A stretch of DNA of 64,000 nt, from NCBI RefSeq assembly GCF_001612885.1, contig NZ_BDBH01000018.1, positions 56,076-120,075 on the forward strand, in the 5' to 3' direction. The position numbers and the translations under genes are program-made. The stretch is from Nocardia harenae NBRC 108248. GTDB taxonomy: Bacteria > Actinomycetota > Actinomycetes > Mycobacteriales > Mycobacteriaceae. Each line of letters opens with the position of its first letter. Position 1 is the stretch's first letter. The notes under the pieces were generated by a model. The model was not told the origin of the DNA, did not search any database, and was given only the letters and a program-made list of their open reading frames with translations. Below are positions 34,278 to 42,131 of this stretch, one piece after another.

Positions 34278-34850
34278 ATGACCGACGGTGACGACATCCG
34301 GCTCAGCGACTCCGAGCGCCTGCACGCGCTGAACGTCCTCGGCGAGCACTACGCGGCGGGCAGGCTGGACAACGACGAGTTCTACGAGCGGTCCGGCGCG
34401 GTCGCTGCGGGCCGGACGCTCGCCGCGCTGCGCGAGCCCTTCCGCGGGCTGCCGGGCGGGGTGCCGCTGCGCGAGGTGAACGGGGCGATCGAGCGGGTCG
34501 GCGAAACGCAGCCGCAGCCGCGCGCCAAGGAGGAGAGCACGCCCGCCGCCGAGCTGGAGTCGCTGCGGCACCGGGGCAAGGTGGTGGAGACGGTCGACGG
34601 GGTGATCCTCGGGCTCACCCTGGTGGTCTTCCTCGTGCTGCAGTTCGCCGTGGACTGGAGCTGGGCCTGGCTGGTCTGGCCCTCGCTGGCGGTGACGCTC
34701 TCGGTGCCGCGGCTGCTGTACCACTTCGGCGACGAGGACGAGAAGATGTACAAGGAGCTCGAGAAGGCCGATGCCAAGTCCCGGCGCAAGCGGCTGGAGC
34801 AGGCCGGTGCGCGCATCCGCGAGCTCGAGGACAAGAGGGACGAATCCTAG
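34278..34850 (+). CDS. DUF1707 (SHOCT-like) domain membrane protein
   Basis: 190 residues. The DUF1707 domain (about 5–60) reads IRLSDSERLHALNVLGEHYAAGRLDNDEFYERSGAVAAGRTLAALREPFRGLPGG, a common actinobacterial N-terminal module. One or two hydrophobic spans follow (about 115–150, LGLTLVVFLVLQF and WAWLVWPSLAVTLSV), then a charged coiled-coil tail (DEKMYKELEKADAKSRRKRLEQAGARIRELEDK). ATG 34278. Function unknown. Confidence 0.78.
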   Translation: MTDGDDIRLSDSERLHALNVLGEHYAAGRLDNDEFYERSGAVAAGRTLAALREPFRGLPGGVPLREVNGAIERVGETQPQPRAKEESTPAAELESLRHRGKVVETVDGVILGLTLVVFLVLQFAVDWSWAWLVWPSLAVTLSVPRLLYHFGDEDEKMYKELEKADAKSRRKRLEQAGARIRELEDKRDES

Positions 34851-34887
34851 CTCCGCGGGCTGGTACCGACCGCCGATCTCCGATAGC

Positions 34888-34906
34888 TTAGGTTAGCCTG
34901 CCCTGA
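34888..34906 (+). promoter_or_regulatory. IdeR/DtxR iron box before the siderophore exporter
   Basis: TTAGGTTAGCCTGCCCTGA matches 15 of 19 positions of the IdeR consensus TTAGGTTAGGCTAACCTAA. It is 28 bases before the DrrA-like start at 34935. Under iron sufficiency IdeR–Fe2+ would repress the exporter operon. Confidence 0.75.
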
Positions 34907-34934
34907 ACAAGCGCGGGCGGAACCAGGAGTGAGG

Positions 34935-35882
34935 GTGTCGACGGTACCGGCGATCGAAATCAGTGGTCTGGTCAAGAAATACGGCGAGGTGACGGCGCTC
35001 GGCGGGGTCTCCTTCGAGGTGGCCCGCGGGGAGGTGCTCGGGCTGCTCGGCCCCAATGGCAGCGGCAAGACCACCACGGTCACCCTGCTCGCCACCCTGC
35101 AGCGCCCGAGCGCGGGCAGCGCGCGGATCTGCGGTCACGACGTGGTCGCCGAGGCCGCCCGGGTGCGCGAGCTGGTCTCGCTGACCGGGCAGTACGCCGC
35201 GCTGGACGAGGGGCTGAGCGCGGTCGAGAACCTGGCCGTCTTCGGCAGGCTCACCGGGCTCGGCGGCAAGGGTGTGAAGGCGAGGATCGCCGAACTGGTC
35301 GAGCAGTTCGACCTCGGCGCGGTGCGCGACCGCAGGGTCGGCGCGCTCTCCGGCGGCATGCGGCGCCGCGTCGATATCGCGAGCGCGCTGGTCACCCGCC
35401 CCGAGGTGCTCTTCCTGGACGAGCCGACCACGGGGCTGGACCCGCGCAGCCGCGCCGCGGTCTGGGACACCGTCGCCGGGCTGCGCGGGGCGGGCATCAC
35501 GGTGCTGCTCACCACGCAGTACCTGGAGGAGGCGGATCGGCTCGCCGACCACATCGTCATGCTGAACCGCGGCGAGATCGTCGCGGCAGGCACGCCGGGC
35601 AGCCTCAAGCGGGAGGCGGGGGCCGCGGTCTGCGAGGTCACGCTGGCGCACCGCGCGGATACCGAGCGGGTGCTGGCGCTGCTCGGTGAGCTGGAGCTGG
35701 TGGAGGCGCCGGAGGAGACGCAGGCGCACCCGCGGCTGGTGTTCCGGGCGCCGCACGGCATGTCCACCGTCGCCGACGCCATCGCGCGGCTGCACGGCGC
35801 GGAGGTCGATGTGGTCGACATCGGGCTCCGGCAGCCCTCGCTGGACGAGGTGTTCCTGCAACTCACCGAGGTGACGCCGTGA
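34935..35882 (+). CDS. ABC exporter ATPase, DrrA type, iron-regulated
   Basis: 315 residues, daunorubicin-resistance (DrrA) type ATPase. Walker A is GPNGSGKTTTV, the signature is LSGGMRRRVDIA, Walker B is VLFLDEPTTGLDPRS, and a DUF4162-like C-terminal domain ends the chain. GTG 34935 is preferred over 34929 because it stands 5 bases from CAGGAG. An IdeR-type box precedes it and two permease genes follow with 4-base overlaps. Most likely exports the siderophore made by the genes at 39–56 kb; drug export is the family default. Confidence 0.88.
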   Translation: MSTVPAIEISGLVKKYGEVTALGGVSFEVARGEVLGLLGPNGSGKTTTVTLLATLQRPSAGSARICGHDVVAEAARVRELVSLTGQYAALDEGLSAVENLAVFGRLTGLGGKGVKARIAELVEQFDLGAVRDRRVGALSGGMRRRVDIASALVTRPEVLFLDEPTTGLDPRSRAAVWDTVAGLRGAGITVLLTTQYLEEADRLADHIVMLNRGEIVAAGTPGSLKREAGAAVCEVTLAHRADTERVLALLGELELVEAPEETQAHPRLVFRAPHGMSTVADAIARLHGAEVDVVDIGLRQPSLDEVFLQLTEVTP

Positions 35883-36655
35883 GCGCGGTGGCGCGGGCGT
35901 CGGTCGGGCTGATCCCGGCCGCGGGCACCCTGGCGGTACAGAAGATCCGGGCCGCGCTGCGCTCCGGCGAGGTGCTCTTCGCGGTGTTCGGGCCGGTCAT
36001 TTTCTTCGTCTGCTTCTACGGGCCGCTGCACCGCCAGTTCGAGCGCGGCGGTGGCGACTACGCGCAGTTCATCACCCCGATCATCCTGCTGCAGGCCGGA
36101 ATCTTCACCGCCATCACCGCCACCCAGATCGCGGGCAGCGACGCGCGGGCCGGGGTGTACGAGCGCATGATGTCGCTGCCCATCCCGCGCACCGCGCCCT
36201 TCCTGGGCCGGATGTCCTGGGTGGTGGTGCGGATGCTGATCACGCTGGGTGGCGGGCTCGGCATCGGGTACGCGCTCGGCTTCCGGTTCGCGGGCTCGGC
36301 GGCGGACACCGCGCTCTTCGCGCTGCTGGTGGTGGCGTTCGGGCTGTCGCTGAGCATGCTCACCGACGCGGCCGGGTCGGTGGCGCGCAATGCCGTCTCG
36401 GTGGCGACGGTGCTCATGATCCCGCAGCTCATCCTGGTCCTCGCCTCCACCGGACTCGTTCCGGCGCAGGGTTTTCCGGAGTGGGCGCAGCCCTTCGTGC
36501 GAAACCAGCCGCTGTCGGTCTTCGCCGACGCGCTGCGCGGCCTCGCGGCCGGGGCCGACCCGGAGCTGACCGCCGTGCTGGCCTGGACCGCCGGGCTGCT
36601 GCTCGCCGGGACGGTGGCCATCGTCGCGGCCGGGCGAGCGCAGGTGAAGCGGTGA
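35879..36655 (+). CDS. ABC-2 type permease, DrrB type (first of two)
   Basis: 258 residues with six hydrophobic segments. The ABC-2 motif YERMMSLPIPRTAPFLGRMSW (about 97–117) contacts the ATPase. GTG 35879 overlaps the ATPase stop, and its own stop overlaps the next permease GTG. Two different half-size permeases plus one ATPase give a heterodimeric exporter. Confidence 0.86.
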   Translation: MSAVARASVGLIPAAGTLAVQKIRAALRSGEVLFAVFGPVIFFVCFYGPLHRQFERGGGDYAQFITPIILLQAGIFTAITATQIAGSDARAGVYERMMSLPIPRTAPFLGRMSWVVVRMLITLGGGLGIGYALGFRFAGSAADTALFALLVVAFGLSLSMLTDAAGSVARNAVSVATVLMIPQLILVLASTGLVPAQGFPEWAQPFVRNQPLSVFADALRGLAAGADPELTAVLAWTAGLLLAGTVAIVAAGRAQVKR

Positions 36656-37443
36656 TCGCCTGGCCGGAGCGGCGCGCGGTGCCGCTGGTGCCGCAGTCGC
36701 TCGTGCAGGCGGGCGTGCTGCTGCGCACCTGGTCGCGCGATCCCGGGATCGTCGTGCAGTCGCTGATCTTCCCGGCGTTCATGCTGCTCATGTTCCAGCT
36801 GGTGCTCGGCGAGACGGTGACCACCATGGGCGGCGGCGACAGCGTCTACGGCAATACCGGGCTGGTCGCGCTGGTCGGGGCGCTCTTCGGCACGCTGGCC
36901 ACCGCCATCACGCTCATCCACGAGCGCGACACCGGGCTGCTCGCCCGGATGTGGACGCTGCCGGTGCCGCGGGCCGGATTCATCGCGGGCCGGTTGCTCG
37001 CCGAGGCGGTGCGGGCCGGGCTCGCCACCGGCGCACTCTTCGCGGTCGCCGTGCCGCTCGGGTTCCGCTTCGAGCACGGCCTGCTCGCCGGGATCGGCGC
37101 GGTGGTGGTCCCGATGATCTTCGGCGTCGGGATCGCCGTCCCGGTGCTCGCGCTCGCCACCCGCGCCTCCGGCAAGGGCGCGGTGCAGCAGCTCAGCGGC
37201 CTCTTCCTGCTCCTGCTCTTCTTCAACGGCGGGTTCGCACCGGTGGACCAGTACTGGGGATGGATCCAGCCCTTCGTCCGGCACCAGCCCATGACGCCCG
37301 CCATCGATGCCGTGCGCGGGCTCACCGAGGGCGGGCCGGTGCTCGCCCCCTTCCTCACCACGGTGCTGTGGACGGTGGGGTTGATCGCGGTGTTCGGGCC
37401 GGTCGCGGTGCGGGGGTATCGGCGGGCGGCGGAGCAGCGCTAG
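36652..37443 (+). CDS. ABC-2 type permease, DrrC type (second of two)
   Basis: 263 residues with six hydrophobic segments. It shows the same coupling motif as its neighbour: HERDTGLLARMWTLPVPRAGFIAGRLL (about 86–112). GTG 36652 overlaps the upstream TGA. It ends the iron-box exporter operon and abuts the convergent YoeB stop with no gap. Confidence 0.86.
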   Translation: MIAWPERRAVPLVPQSLVQAGVLLRTWSRDPGIVVQSLIFPAFMLLMFQLVLGETVTTMGGGDSVYGNTGLVALVGALFGTLATAITLIHERDTGLLARMWTLPVPRAGFIAGRLLAEAVRAGLATGALFAVAVPLGFRFEHGLLAGIGAVVVPMIFGVGIAVPVLALATRASGKGAVQQLSGLFLLLLFFNGGFAPVDQYWGWIQPFVRHQPMTPAIDAVRGLTEGGPVLAPFLTTVLWTVGLIAVFGPVAVRGYRRAAEQR

Positions 37444-37710
37444 TCACTCGTAGTGCGTGCCGACCTGGACCACCACGATCTCGGCATCGGTGACGTAGTA
37501 GATGAGCCGGTGCTCCTGGGTGATGCGGCGGGACCAGTTGCCCGCCAGCTGATGTTTCAGGCGCTCCGGCTTGCCGATGCCGGCGAAGGGGTCGGCGAGG
37601 GCGGCGTCGATCATCTTGTTCGCCGCCTTCAGGATCTGCCGGTCGCGGGTGAGCCAGGCGGAGTAGCTGCGCCAACCCTGGTCGGTGAAGGAGAGTTTGC
37701 GCTCGGTCAC
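37444..37710 (-). CDS. yoeB: YoeB/Txe-family toxin (RelE-type ribosome-dependent RNase)
   Basis: 88 residues, full YoeB length. Family signatures: LSFTDQGWRSYSAWLTRDRQILKAANKMIDAALADPFAGIGKPERLKHQLAGNWSRRITQEHRLIYYV. The residues usually required (Glu in the middle, Arg in WSRRI, terminal HYE with His-Tyr) are present. ATG 37710 overlaps the YefM-type antitoxin stop (ATGA). Confidence 0.93.
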   Translation of the reverse strand: MTERKLSFTDQGWRSYSAWLTRDRQILKAANKMIDAALADPFAGIGKPERLKHQLAGNWSRRITQEHRLIYYVTDAEIVVVQVGTHYE

Positions 37711-38102
37711 TGCGCCCCGTGCCGGTCGAGTTCGCGCTCGACGAGCGCGGTGAGCTGCTCGGCGGTGGCGCCGCCGGCGAGGCCCGCCCTGACCCGCTCC
37801 AGCGCGGCCACTACCTCGGACGCGGTCCGCGGCTCGGCGACCGCGGGCGCCTCCGGGTCCAGGAGTTCGCGCGTTTCGGTCCGGCCCTCGCGGGCGTCCT
37901 CGGCGGATTTCAGCAGCTGCACCCCGCCGTGCGTGCGCAGCACGTAGAGCGTCTCGAGCAGCGAGTTCCAGTCGGACTCGGCCACCAGGACGGCGTTCTC
38001 ACCGGTCTTGGTCACCACGGTGAGCGGGTCGTGGTCGTCGTTCACCTGCTGGACCAGGCCGAAGAGGTTCTGGCGGACGGTGGAGATGGGTAGCGACGGC
38101 AT
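37707..38102 (-). CDS. yefM: YefM/Phd-family antitoxin with long C-terminal extension
   Basis: 131 residues. The Phd/YefM DNA-binding half is residues 1–60 (LPISTVRQNLFGLVQQVNDDHDPLTVVTKTGENAVLVAESDWNSLLETLYVL). YefM proteins are usually 80–95 residues; here an extra Ala/Glu-rich helical tail of about 45 residues (AEPRTASEVVAALERVRAGLAGGATAEQLTALVERELDRHG) follows. The toxin follows with a 4-base overlap. A TGTAC-containing palindrome 24 bases upstream is the expected operator. Confidence 0.9.
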   Translation of the reverse strand: MPSLPISTVRQNLFGLVQQVNDDHDPLTVVTKTGENAVLVAESDWNSLLETLYVLRTHGGVQLLKSAEDAREGRTETRELLDPEAPAVAEPRTASEVVAALERVRAGLAGGATAEQLTALVERELDRHGAQ

Positions 38103-38125
38103 GGCTCGACTCCCTCGCGGCGAAG

Positions 38126-38147
38126 CTTGTACGGGATATCGTACAAG
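38126..38147. promoter_or_regulatory. YefM–YoeB operator palindrome
   Basis: CTTGTACG and CGTACAAG are perfect 8-base arms around GGATAT. Each arm contains the TGTAC core known from YefM operators. It lies between the antitoxin start (38102) and the stop of the membrane protein gene upstream (38156), so it is a typical autoregulatory site. Confidence 0.75.
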
Positions 38148-38155
38148 ACCGCGGG

Positions 38156-38839
38156 TCAGTGGGGGCGGCGGGTGCCGGTTCCGTCGGCGGCGCGCATGAC
38201 GACGCGGTCGCCGTCCCGGATCATGGTGAAGACGGCGGTGGGCGGGTCGAAGCGGTCGTCGGGTGGGGTCTGGAAGGTGGGGGCAGGGGGTTTGCGGAGG
38301 CGGGGGCGGCGGGCGTCGTGCAGGTCGAGGCCGCCGGGGCGGGAGAGGACGCCGAAGCGAGCGGGGTTGCCCGCGAACCAGATGGCGTCGCTGGCGGAGT
38401 CGAGGAGGGCGTCGGCGGTGCCGCCGCGGGAACGGAGCACGAGGCTGCCCGCGATCAGGCCGTCGAGGTCGATGAGGATCACCCAGTCGCGGCCGTCGTG
38501 CGGGATGTGCTCAAACCAGAACTGCTGCCAGGGGCGGCGCAGGGCGCGGCGGCGGCGCCGGTAGCGCAGGAAGAGCGGGAGCGCGAGGATCAGGGTCCAG
38601 AGCACGAAGGCGGCGCCGGTGAAGGTGGCGGCGGTGGCGGCGAGGCGCCGCGGGCCGGGGGTGGTGGCGGTGGATTCCAGGTAGATCAGGACGCCGGTGG
38701 CCGGGCCGAGGGCGAGCGTGCCGAGCAGGGCACCCCAGGCGCGCAGCGCGACCCAGCGGAGCCGGAGCCGGGTTTCGCGCCACTCGCGGGCGGGTTCGGG
38801 CGGGGTGCGGAGGGCCGGGTCCGGCCTGCTCGTTCTCAT
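38156..38839 (-). CDS. Two-span membrane protein, unknown function
   Basis: 227 residues. Two hydrophobic segments (about 30–52 and 64–90) form an N-terminal hairpin, followed by a very basic stretch (FLRYRRRRRALRRPW) and a cytoplasmic domain (about 105–227) that resembles a small PH/YcxB-like beta domain (DWVILIDLDGLIAGSLVLRSRGG, SDAIWFAGNPARFGVL). ATG 38839. The frame extends upstream through a low-complexity region and is not protein-like there. No recognised family. Confidence 0.6.
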   Translation of the reverse strand: MRTSRPDPALRTPPEPAREWRETRLRLRWVALRAWGALLGTLALGPATGVLIYLESTATTPGPRRLAATAATFTGAAFVLWTLILALPLFLRYRRRRRALRRPWQQFWFEHIPHDGRDWVILIDLDGLIAGSLVLRSRGGTADALLDSASDAIWFAGNPARFGVLSRPGGLDLHDARRPRLRKPPAPTFQTPPDDRFDPPTAVFTMIRDGDRVVMRAADGTGTRRPH

Positions 38840-39152
38840 GGGCGTCCAACGTCCGACGGGGTAGTGCTGGACGACAGGGTATCGGCCCGTGTGCCGATCC
38901 CGCTCGGGCACAGGGGTTTTGTCCGGCAAGGTCGGGAGTGGCCGGTCACCGATCGGGGCCATCGGCGGTCCGGCCCGCACCTCGTGCCCCGCGCCCGTAC
39001 CTCGCGCCGCGCCCCGCGCCCGCACCTCGCGCCCCGCACCCCCACCTTGCGCCCCGCACCTCGCCCGCGGCGCCCCGCGCCCCACGCCCGGCGTCGCGGC
39101 AAGGCCCCGGCGGCCACCGCACCGGACCCGGCAACCGGGCGACGCCCCGACG
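38840..39152. other. Gene-free gap containing a degenerate GC-rich repeat
   Basis: About 313 bases between the membrane protein start and the end of the siderophore operon. The promoter of the membrane protein should be near 38840–38900. The rest is C-rich low-complexity DNA (see 38977–39070). No gene, terminator with T-run or iron box is seen. Confidence 0.5.
38977..39070. repeat. Degenerate tandem repeat, CACCTCG(C)GCCCC units
   Basis: Five imperfect units beginning (G/C)(C/T)ACCT(C/T)G(C/T)GCC, 14–25 bases each, built almost only of C and G. It lies just after the FAAL stop on the minus strand and could impede polymerase at the operon end, or be simple slippage DNA. Confidence 0.45.
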
Positions 39153-40790
39153 TCAGCTCGGGATGAGACTCACCGCCGATGCCCGGCGCAACTTCCCGGA
39201 CGGCGTCTTGGGCAGCGCCCCCTTCTGCACCACGACCACGACCGCCGGCGCGATCCCGACCTCGTCGTGCACCGCCCGCGCCACCTCGCGGCGGATCCGC
39301 TCGCATTCGTCGCCGTCCCCGGCCGCCTCGGATTCGGCGATCACCGCGATCCCCTCGCGCGCCATGCTCGGCAGCCGGATGCCGAGCGCGGCGATGCTGC
39401 CCGGCCGCACCCCGGCGACGCCTGCGGCGGCGCGCTCGACCACGGTGGGCGCGATATTGCGGCCCGCGACGATGATGACGTCCTTCTTCCGCCCGGTGAC
39501 CACGGCCTCGCCGTCGCCGGTGACGTACCCGAGGTCGCCGGTGTCGAGCCAGCCGTCGGCGTCCTGGGCGTCCACGTACCCGTCCGGCCCGAGGTAGCGC
39601 CGGGTGACGGCGGCGCCGCGGACCAGGATGGTGCCGATCCGGTCCGCGGGCAGCACCGCGCCGTGCTCATCGACGACGCGCAGCTCGATGCCGGGCACCG
39701 GCGGCCCGAGCCGCACCAGGGTGCGCGGCCGCTCGATCCCCGCGCGGACGACGGCGCCGGTGCGCTCGGCCGCGGCCCCGTCCACCACGTCGACGGCGAA
39801 CCGCGCGCGCATCTTCGTGAACGAGACCGCGAGCGTCGTCTCGGCCATGCCGTACGCGGGCATGAGCGCCTCCGGCCGCAGCCCGAACCGCGCGGCCTCG
39901 GCGGTGAACTCGTCCAGCGTGGCCCGGTCGACCACCTCGGCCCCGTTCACCGCGACGCGCAGCGAGGAGAGGTCGTAGGCGCCGTCGGGGGCCCGGCGCA
40001 GCCGCCGGGCGAGCACCGAGTAGGCGAAGTTCGGCGCGGCGGTGACGTGCCCGCCGAAGCGGCCGATCATCTCCGCCCAGGAGAGCGGGTTCCTCAGGAA
40101 GGCGAGCGGATTGGTGATGACGGTGGTCGCCCTGGCCAGCATGGGGGTGAGCAGCATGCCGATCATGCCCATGTCGTGGTAGAGCGGCAGCCAGCTCACC
40201 ACCACGTCACCGGAGCGGAACCCGGCGGCGTCGGCCATGGCGATCTGGTTCTGCATGATGTTGCTGCCGGAGATGGCGACCGCCTTCGGCACGCCGGTGG
40301 TGCCGGAGGTGAGCTGCAGGATGCAGAGGTCTTCGCCGACCGTGAGCACCGGCTCGGCCCGGATTCCCGCGGCGCCGAGTTCCTCGACGACCACGATCGG
40401 CGCGCCGAGGTCGAGCTCGCGCACCACGTCGGTGAAGGGCGCGCCGACCGCGACCACCGCGGCGTCCAGCATGCGCACCACCGCGCGGGTGTCTTCCAGC
40501 CAGGTGGCCAGGTCGGTGCGCGGAGTGGGCTGGTGCAGCATGGTGAAGGCGGCGCCGCGCAGCCAGGTGGCCTGCACCATGATCGCGACATCGGCGGCGT
40601 CACCCGCCAGGATCGTCACCGAGCTGCCCGGCCCGACCCCGGCCGCGGCGAGCCCGGTGGCCGCGCGCCGGGCGGCGTCCTGGATCTGCGCCCAGGTGCG
40701 GTAGGTCAGCGAGCCGGCGTCGTCGCCGCTCCACAGCCCGGAGATCTCCGAGGGCGGCTGCCCGAAGAGGATGTCGGTGAGCCTGCTCAT
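39153..40790 (-). CDS. Fatty acyl-AMP ligase (MbtM-like) of the siderophore operon
   Basis: 545-residue adenylating enzyme. Motifs: ILQLTSGTTGVPKAVAISGSN (ATP loop, about 167–187), YGMAETTLAVSF (about 320–331), GWLDTGDLGYVTGDG and GRKKDVIIVAGRN, with the terminal Lys in PKTPSGKLRRA. Its resemblance is to FAALs such as MbtM (FadD33), which activate fatty acids and load them on an ACP rather than on CoA. ATG 40790 overlaps the upstream stop (ATGA); a longer frame is rejected because it would lie inside the neighbouring gene. Last gene of the operon. Confidence 0.85.
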   Translation of the reverse strand: MSRLTDILFGQPPSEISGLWSGDDAGSLTYRTWAQIQDAARRAATGLAAAGVGPGSSVTILAGDAADVAIMVQATWLRGAAFTMLHQPTPRTDLATWLEDTRAVVRMLDAAVVAVGAPFTDVVRELDLGAPIVVVEELGAAGIRAEPVLTVGEDLCILQLTSGTTGVPKAVAISGSNIMQNQIAMADAAGFRSGDVVVSWLPLYHDMGMIGMLLTPMLARATTVITNPLAFLRNPLSWAEMIGRFGGHVTAAPNFAYSVLARRLRRAPDGAYDLSSLRVAVNGAEVVDRATLDEFTAEAARFGLRPEALMPAYGMAETTLAVSFTKMRARFAVDVVDGAAAERTGAVVRAGIERPRTLVRLGPPVPGIELRVVDEHGAVLPADRIGTILVRGAAVTRRYLGPDGYVDAQDADGWLDTGDLGYVTGDGEAVVTGRKKDVIIVAGRNIAPTVVERAAAGVAGVRPGSIAALGIRLPSMAREGIAVIAESEAAGDGDECERIRREVARAVHDEVGIAPAVVVVVQKGALPKTPSGKLRRASAVSLIPS

Positions 40791-42058
40791 CGTTTCGCGC
40801 CTTCCTGCAGGGCCGCTTCGCGCAGCACGCGGTCGAAGTTCTCGGCGAAGGTGGCGGCGTAGCCGTCGGCCAGCGCCGCGGGGTCGGTGACGATGCCGAA
40901 CGACGTGCGCCCGCCGAGGATCAGCCCGGTCACCGAGAACGAGTAGCCGACCAGCGGGGAGATCGGGGTCAGCGCGGCGATCGGGGTCCCGAGCACCGCC
41001 CGGACCTGGGAGAAGCCGGGGTTGATGCCGATGTGGATATCCGGGCTCATCCGCCCCATGGAGGCGAGGGTGATGGCCCGGTGCACCGGCCACGGAATCG
41101 TCGGCGCGTCGTCGGTGGCGGCGAGCGACAGCTCGGGGCGCCTGGCGGCGACGACGGCCAGCTCGGCGCGGGCCCGCTCCAGCTGCCGGTCGAGCGCGGG
41201 TTCGCCGCCGAGCAGGTTGACCAGGGAGACCAGCACGGCATTGCCGGTGTGCCGGAAGGCCTGGTCGTGCGTGACCGGCAGCGTCACCCGCAGCAGCTCG
41301 GAGCTGGTCCCGCGCGGCGGCGCGAGGCTCAGCGCGCTGCCGATGGCGGCGAGCAGGAATTCGTGTACGGAAGCACCGTGCCCGCGCGCGGCGCGGCGCA
41401 GGTCGCGGGTGGGGGCGCTGGTCAGCGCGACTTCCCTGCGGCCGGAGCGGGTCAGCTTCGGCCAGGCCCTACCGGTCTTGCCCACCTTCCACTGCTCCTC
41501 GAAGGCGGCCTTGGACTCCTTCAGCACCTCCGGCTCGATACTCGGGATGCGGTAGCGCGGGGTGGTGGCGAAGCGCTCGAACTCGGCGAGCTGCTCCGGG
41601 CCGCCGTCCGCGAGCAGTGCGGCGAAGGCGGCCCCGGCGATGCCGTCGGAGAGCGCGTGGTGCACCCGCAGCAGCACGTACTGCACGCCGGTTCCGGCCG
41701 AGGTGAAGAGCGTGATGTGCCAGAGCGGCTCGGGGCGCGGCAGCGCGGTCTCGTGCAGCGCGGCGAGCTGCCGGTGCAGGTCGGCGTCGTCGCGGTACTC
41801 GGCGGCGGTGACGTGCTTCTCGATGTCCACCTGCTCGGTGAGCACCGCCTGGGCGCGCCGCCAGCGGCCGTTGCGGACGCCGAGCCGGAAGAGGTCGAAG
41901 AGCCGCACCCGCTCGCGTACCCTGGCCCGCACCTCGTCGAGGTGCAGCCGCGGGCCGGGCGCCAGCTCCAGCACCATGGCCCAGTGCATGGGGCTGCGCG
42001 CGGTGTCCAGGTGCAGGTAGGTGAAGTCGGCCGGGGTGAGCTCGACGGGACTGTTCAT
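40787..42058 (-). CDS. WS/DGAT-like acyltransferase of the siderophore operon
   Basis: 423 residues. The condensation-type active site is VHHALSDGIAG (His133, His134, Asp138, Gly139), and the N-terminus LTPADFTYLHLDTARSPMHWA is typical of wax ester synthase/diacylglycerol acyltransferases. C-terminal signatures include IGINPGFSQ and FSVTGLILGGRTSFGIVTD. In this operon it may move the ACP-bound enoyl chain onto an N-hydroxyamine or a hydroxyl rather than make storage lipid. GAGAGGAG site before ATG 42058. A 70-base gap with a dispersed repeat separates it from the dehydrogenase gene. Confidence 0.85.
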   Translation of the reverse strand: MNSPVELTPADFTYLHLDTARSPMHWAMVLELAPGPRLHLDEVRARVRERVRLFDLFRLGVRNGRWRRAQAVLTEQVDIEKHVTAAEYRDDADLHRQLAALHETALPRPEPLWHITLFTSAGTGVQYVLLRVHHALSDGIAGAAFAALLADGGPEQLAEFERFATTPRYRIPSIEPEVLKESKAAFEEQWKVGKTGRAWPKLTRSGRREVALTSAPTRDLRRAARGHGASVHEFLLAAIGSALSLAPPRGTSSELLRVTLPVTHDQAFRHTGNAVLVSLVNLLGGEPALDRQLERARAELAVVAARRPELSLAATDDAPTIPWPVHRAITLASMGRMSPDIHIGINPGFSQVRAVLGTPIAALTPISPLVGYSFSVTGLILGGRTSFGIVTDPAALADGYAATFAENFDRVLREAALQEGAKR

Positions 42059-42075
42059 AATGTCTCCTCTCGGCA

Positions 42076-42131
42076 CGAGCGAGGGCCTCCGTGGTTGCGC
42101 CGCGCTCCCGCCTCCGGGCCTGAGCCGCTCA
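42076..42131 (-). repeat. Dispersed repeat, copy B
   Basis: 56 bases, starting at the stop codon of the dehydrogenase gene, that align with 5903–5959 (same core of about 19 bases and the shared CCACGGAG and CCCTCGCTC). In both copies the element begins exactly at the TGA of one operon gene and lies before the next. Here it is untranslated under the start chosen for the acyltransferase. Confidence 0.65.
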
